A stretch of 64,000 bases of DNA from Marisa cornuarietis (lineage: Eukaryota; Mollusca; Gastropoda; Architaenioglossa; Ampullariidae): assembly GCA_004794655.1 (NCBI GenBank), contig SMMW01000554.1, positions 12,750,501 to 12,814,500 of the forward strand, read 5' to 3'. The stretch's first letter is position 1. Every line of letters begins with the position of its first letter. Under the pieces are notes generated by a model. That model was not told the origin of the DNA, ran no database searches, and worked only from the letters and a program-made list of their open reading frames with translations. Shown one piece after another: positions 62,936-64,000 of the stretch. Both the position numbers and the translations under genes were made by a program.

Positions 62936-64000
62936 CATTAATCCTATTATGATACCACATCCATGATGACTGACTTTTGATCTCAAGAACATGTTGTGGT
63001 ACAACTCGATCTTAGGAGGGCCTACATCATGTCACTGTTTAAAAACCGACAAAAGAGGCTAGAATGTTAATTATGATTTAGGTTAGCGTCTGGATTAGAG
63101 ATATGATTTTTTTTTAAATTTCAGGGGTGCCTTTAGTGTCCATAAATTATGTGGGGCGTCCTAAATCAATTATTTCGTTTGTGTATGATTAGGTATAACT
63201 GTTACTATATAACATGACCTACGCGTGGAGACTTTCTCCATAAACTCTTAATTTTTAAGGCTCCGGATGGTTTACATTTTTAGGCCTCTACGTTTTTGCG
63301 CACGTTTCCGCGCTTTGGAAAACACTTAACTTCGGAAAAAGAATGACACTTTTCAGATAACTAAATAAGCAGTTGATGACTAACGAATGTGTCCAGAAAT
63401 GAATGCACGTATTTACTAAACTAATGATACTTCTGGGCTCGCTCTATAACTAGCGTAAAACTTTATCACAAAGGGTAGGCCTACATTTCAAAAGCCCATC
63501 GAGGCACGGGACTCTGTAGTTACATTTCGGTTTTCGCTAATACTACGCTGAAAATCAAATTTCATCTGACCATATTTATAAATGAATCTTTACACCACTT
63601 AGACTTCTGCTTATTGCCTTAAAATGTCTCCTTATACCAGTAAAAGTAACTTTCAAAAGCCTAAGAATACTAACCCTCTGCAATTTTCAAGTTAACCGGA
63701 AGTTAGCCACACAGTGATTTCCGTTTTGGCAAATTACAAAAGTTCACTGCTTTTCTATGCCCCCATATAGCTTTAGTTGCTAGGTTTACAAAAAAACACA
63801 AATTCCTCCTACCTTCTTAAAATATTATAGGCATATCTAGCGGTTACTGGTCACGTAAGAGTTGATTCAACCACGGTCCAGACTCGATTCGACCACAGAG
63901 TACAGAAATTATTGTTCAGTGTAATGGCACATCGTTTGCAGCTCGTTGAATTTAAACAAAACGAAATTAATTTTTTTTTTCATTACAAGTTGGTTCCATG
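62936..64000. other. caspase upstream region
   Basis: No coding exon was recognised on either strand. Beyond the ETS motif there are CpGs near 63290-63320 (acgtttttgcgcacgtttccgcgc). A leader exon of the minus-strand caspase may lie here, but no donor stands out clearly enough to name. Confidence 0.3.
63695..63703 (+). promoter_or_regulatory. ETS-type motif (accggaagt) upstream of the caspase
   Basis: A perfect ACCGGAAGT ETS/GABP-type core 1.3 kb upstream of the caspase start. ETS sites are common in core promoters of widely expressed animal genes. It may mark the promoter of the caspase leader exon or of a plus-strand gene outside the window. No start site can be assigned. Confidence 0.25.

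Overview
This window is eukaryotic, almost certainly from a mollusc and probably a gastropod. It is A+T-rich, intron-dominated and full of relics of LINE, SINE and small DNA transposons. Coding exons are short, with clean GT/AG splice sites. The assignment to molluscs rests on the Gbeta protein, which carries the variants I associate with molluscan Gbeta sequences ([36 protein letters not shown]).

Two protein-coding genes can be reconstructed, both on the minus strand. (1) A G-protein beta subunit (GNB1/Gbeta type) has eight coding exons between 35137 and 19800 that splice in frame into 341 residues. Its non-coding first exon(s) probably lie at 35.4-38.2 kb. A long 3'UTR may run down to a poly(A) signal near 14.86 kb. 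(2) A CARD-containing initiator caspase of the caspase-2/Dronc type has ten predicted coding exons between 62410 and 53412. They give about 632 residues, with an unusually long CARD-to-p20 linker, the catalytic His and Cys, and a DETD site between the large and small subunits. The two genes share no obvious pathway step: one is membrane signalling, the other apoptosis.

Layout. 1-4.7 kb: T-rich, no recognised gene, possibly the transcribed tail of a plus-strand gene starting outside the window, with a LINE relic at 3.45 kb. 4.9-14.8 kb: no recognised gene, CpG-richer stretches at 7.7-9.4 kb, a perfect NRF1 site at 10.54 kb, and SINE and LINE pieces. 14.86-38.2 kb: the Gbeta gene, with SINEs in introns 6 and 7 and a decayed CR1/L2-like LINE in its largest intron. 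38.2-53 kb: intergenic sequence with several LINE relics, microsatellites, a perfect-TIR mini-transposon at 42.95 kb and a SINE at 46.1 kb. 53-62.4 kb: the caspase gene, with two opposed RTE-type LINE relics in one intron. 62.4-64 kb: the caspase upstream region with a hAT-like mini-transposon (8-bp target duplication) and an ETS motif.

I found no CRISPR array, operon, rRNA or intact tRNA gene, and nothing that amounts to a new multi-gene system. The most useful observations are the exon-resolved gene models, the alternative promoter candidates of the Gbeta gene, the caspase linker, and the small mobile elements with intact target duplications.
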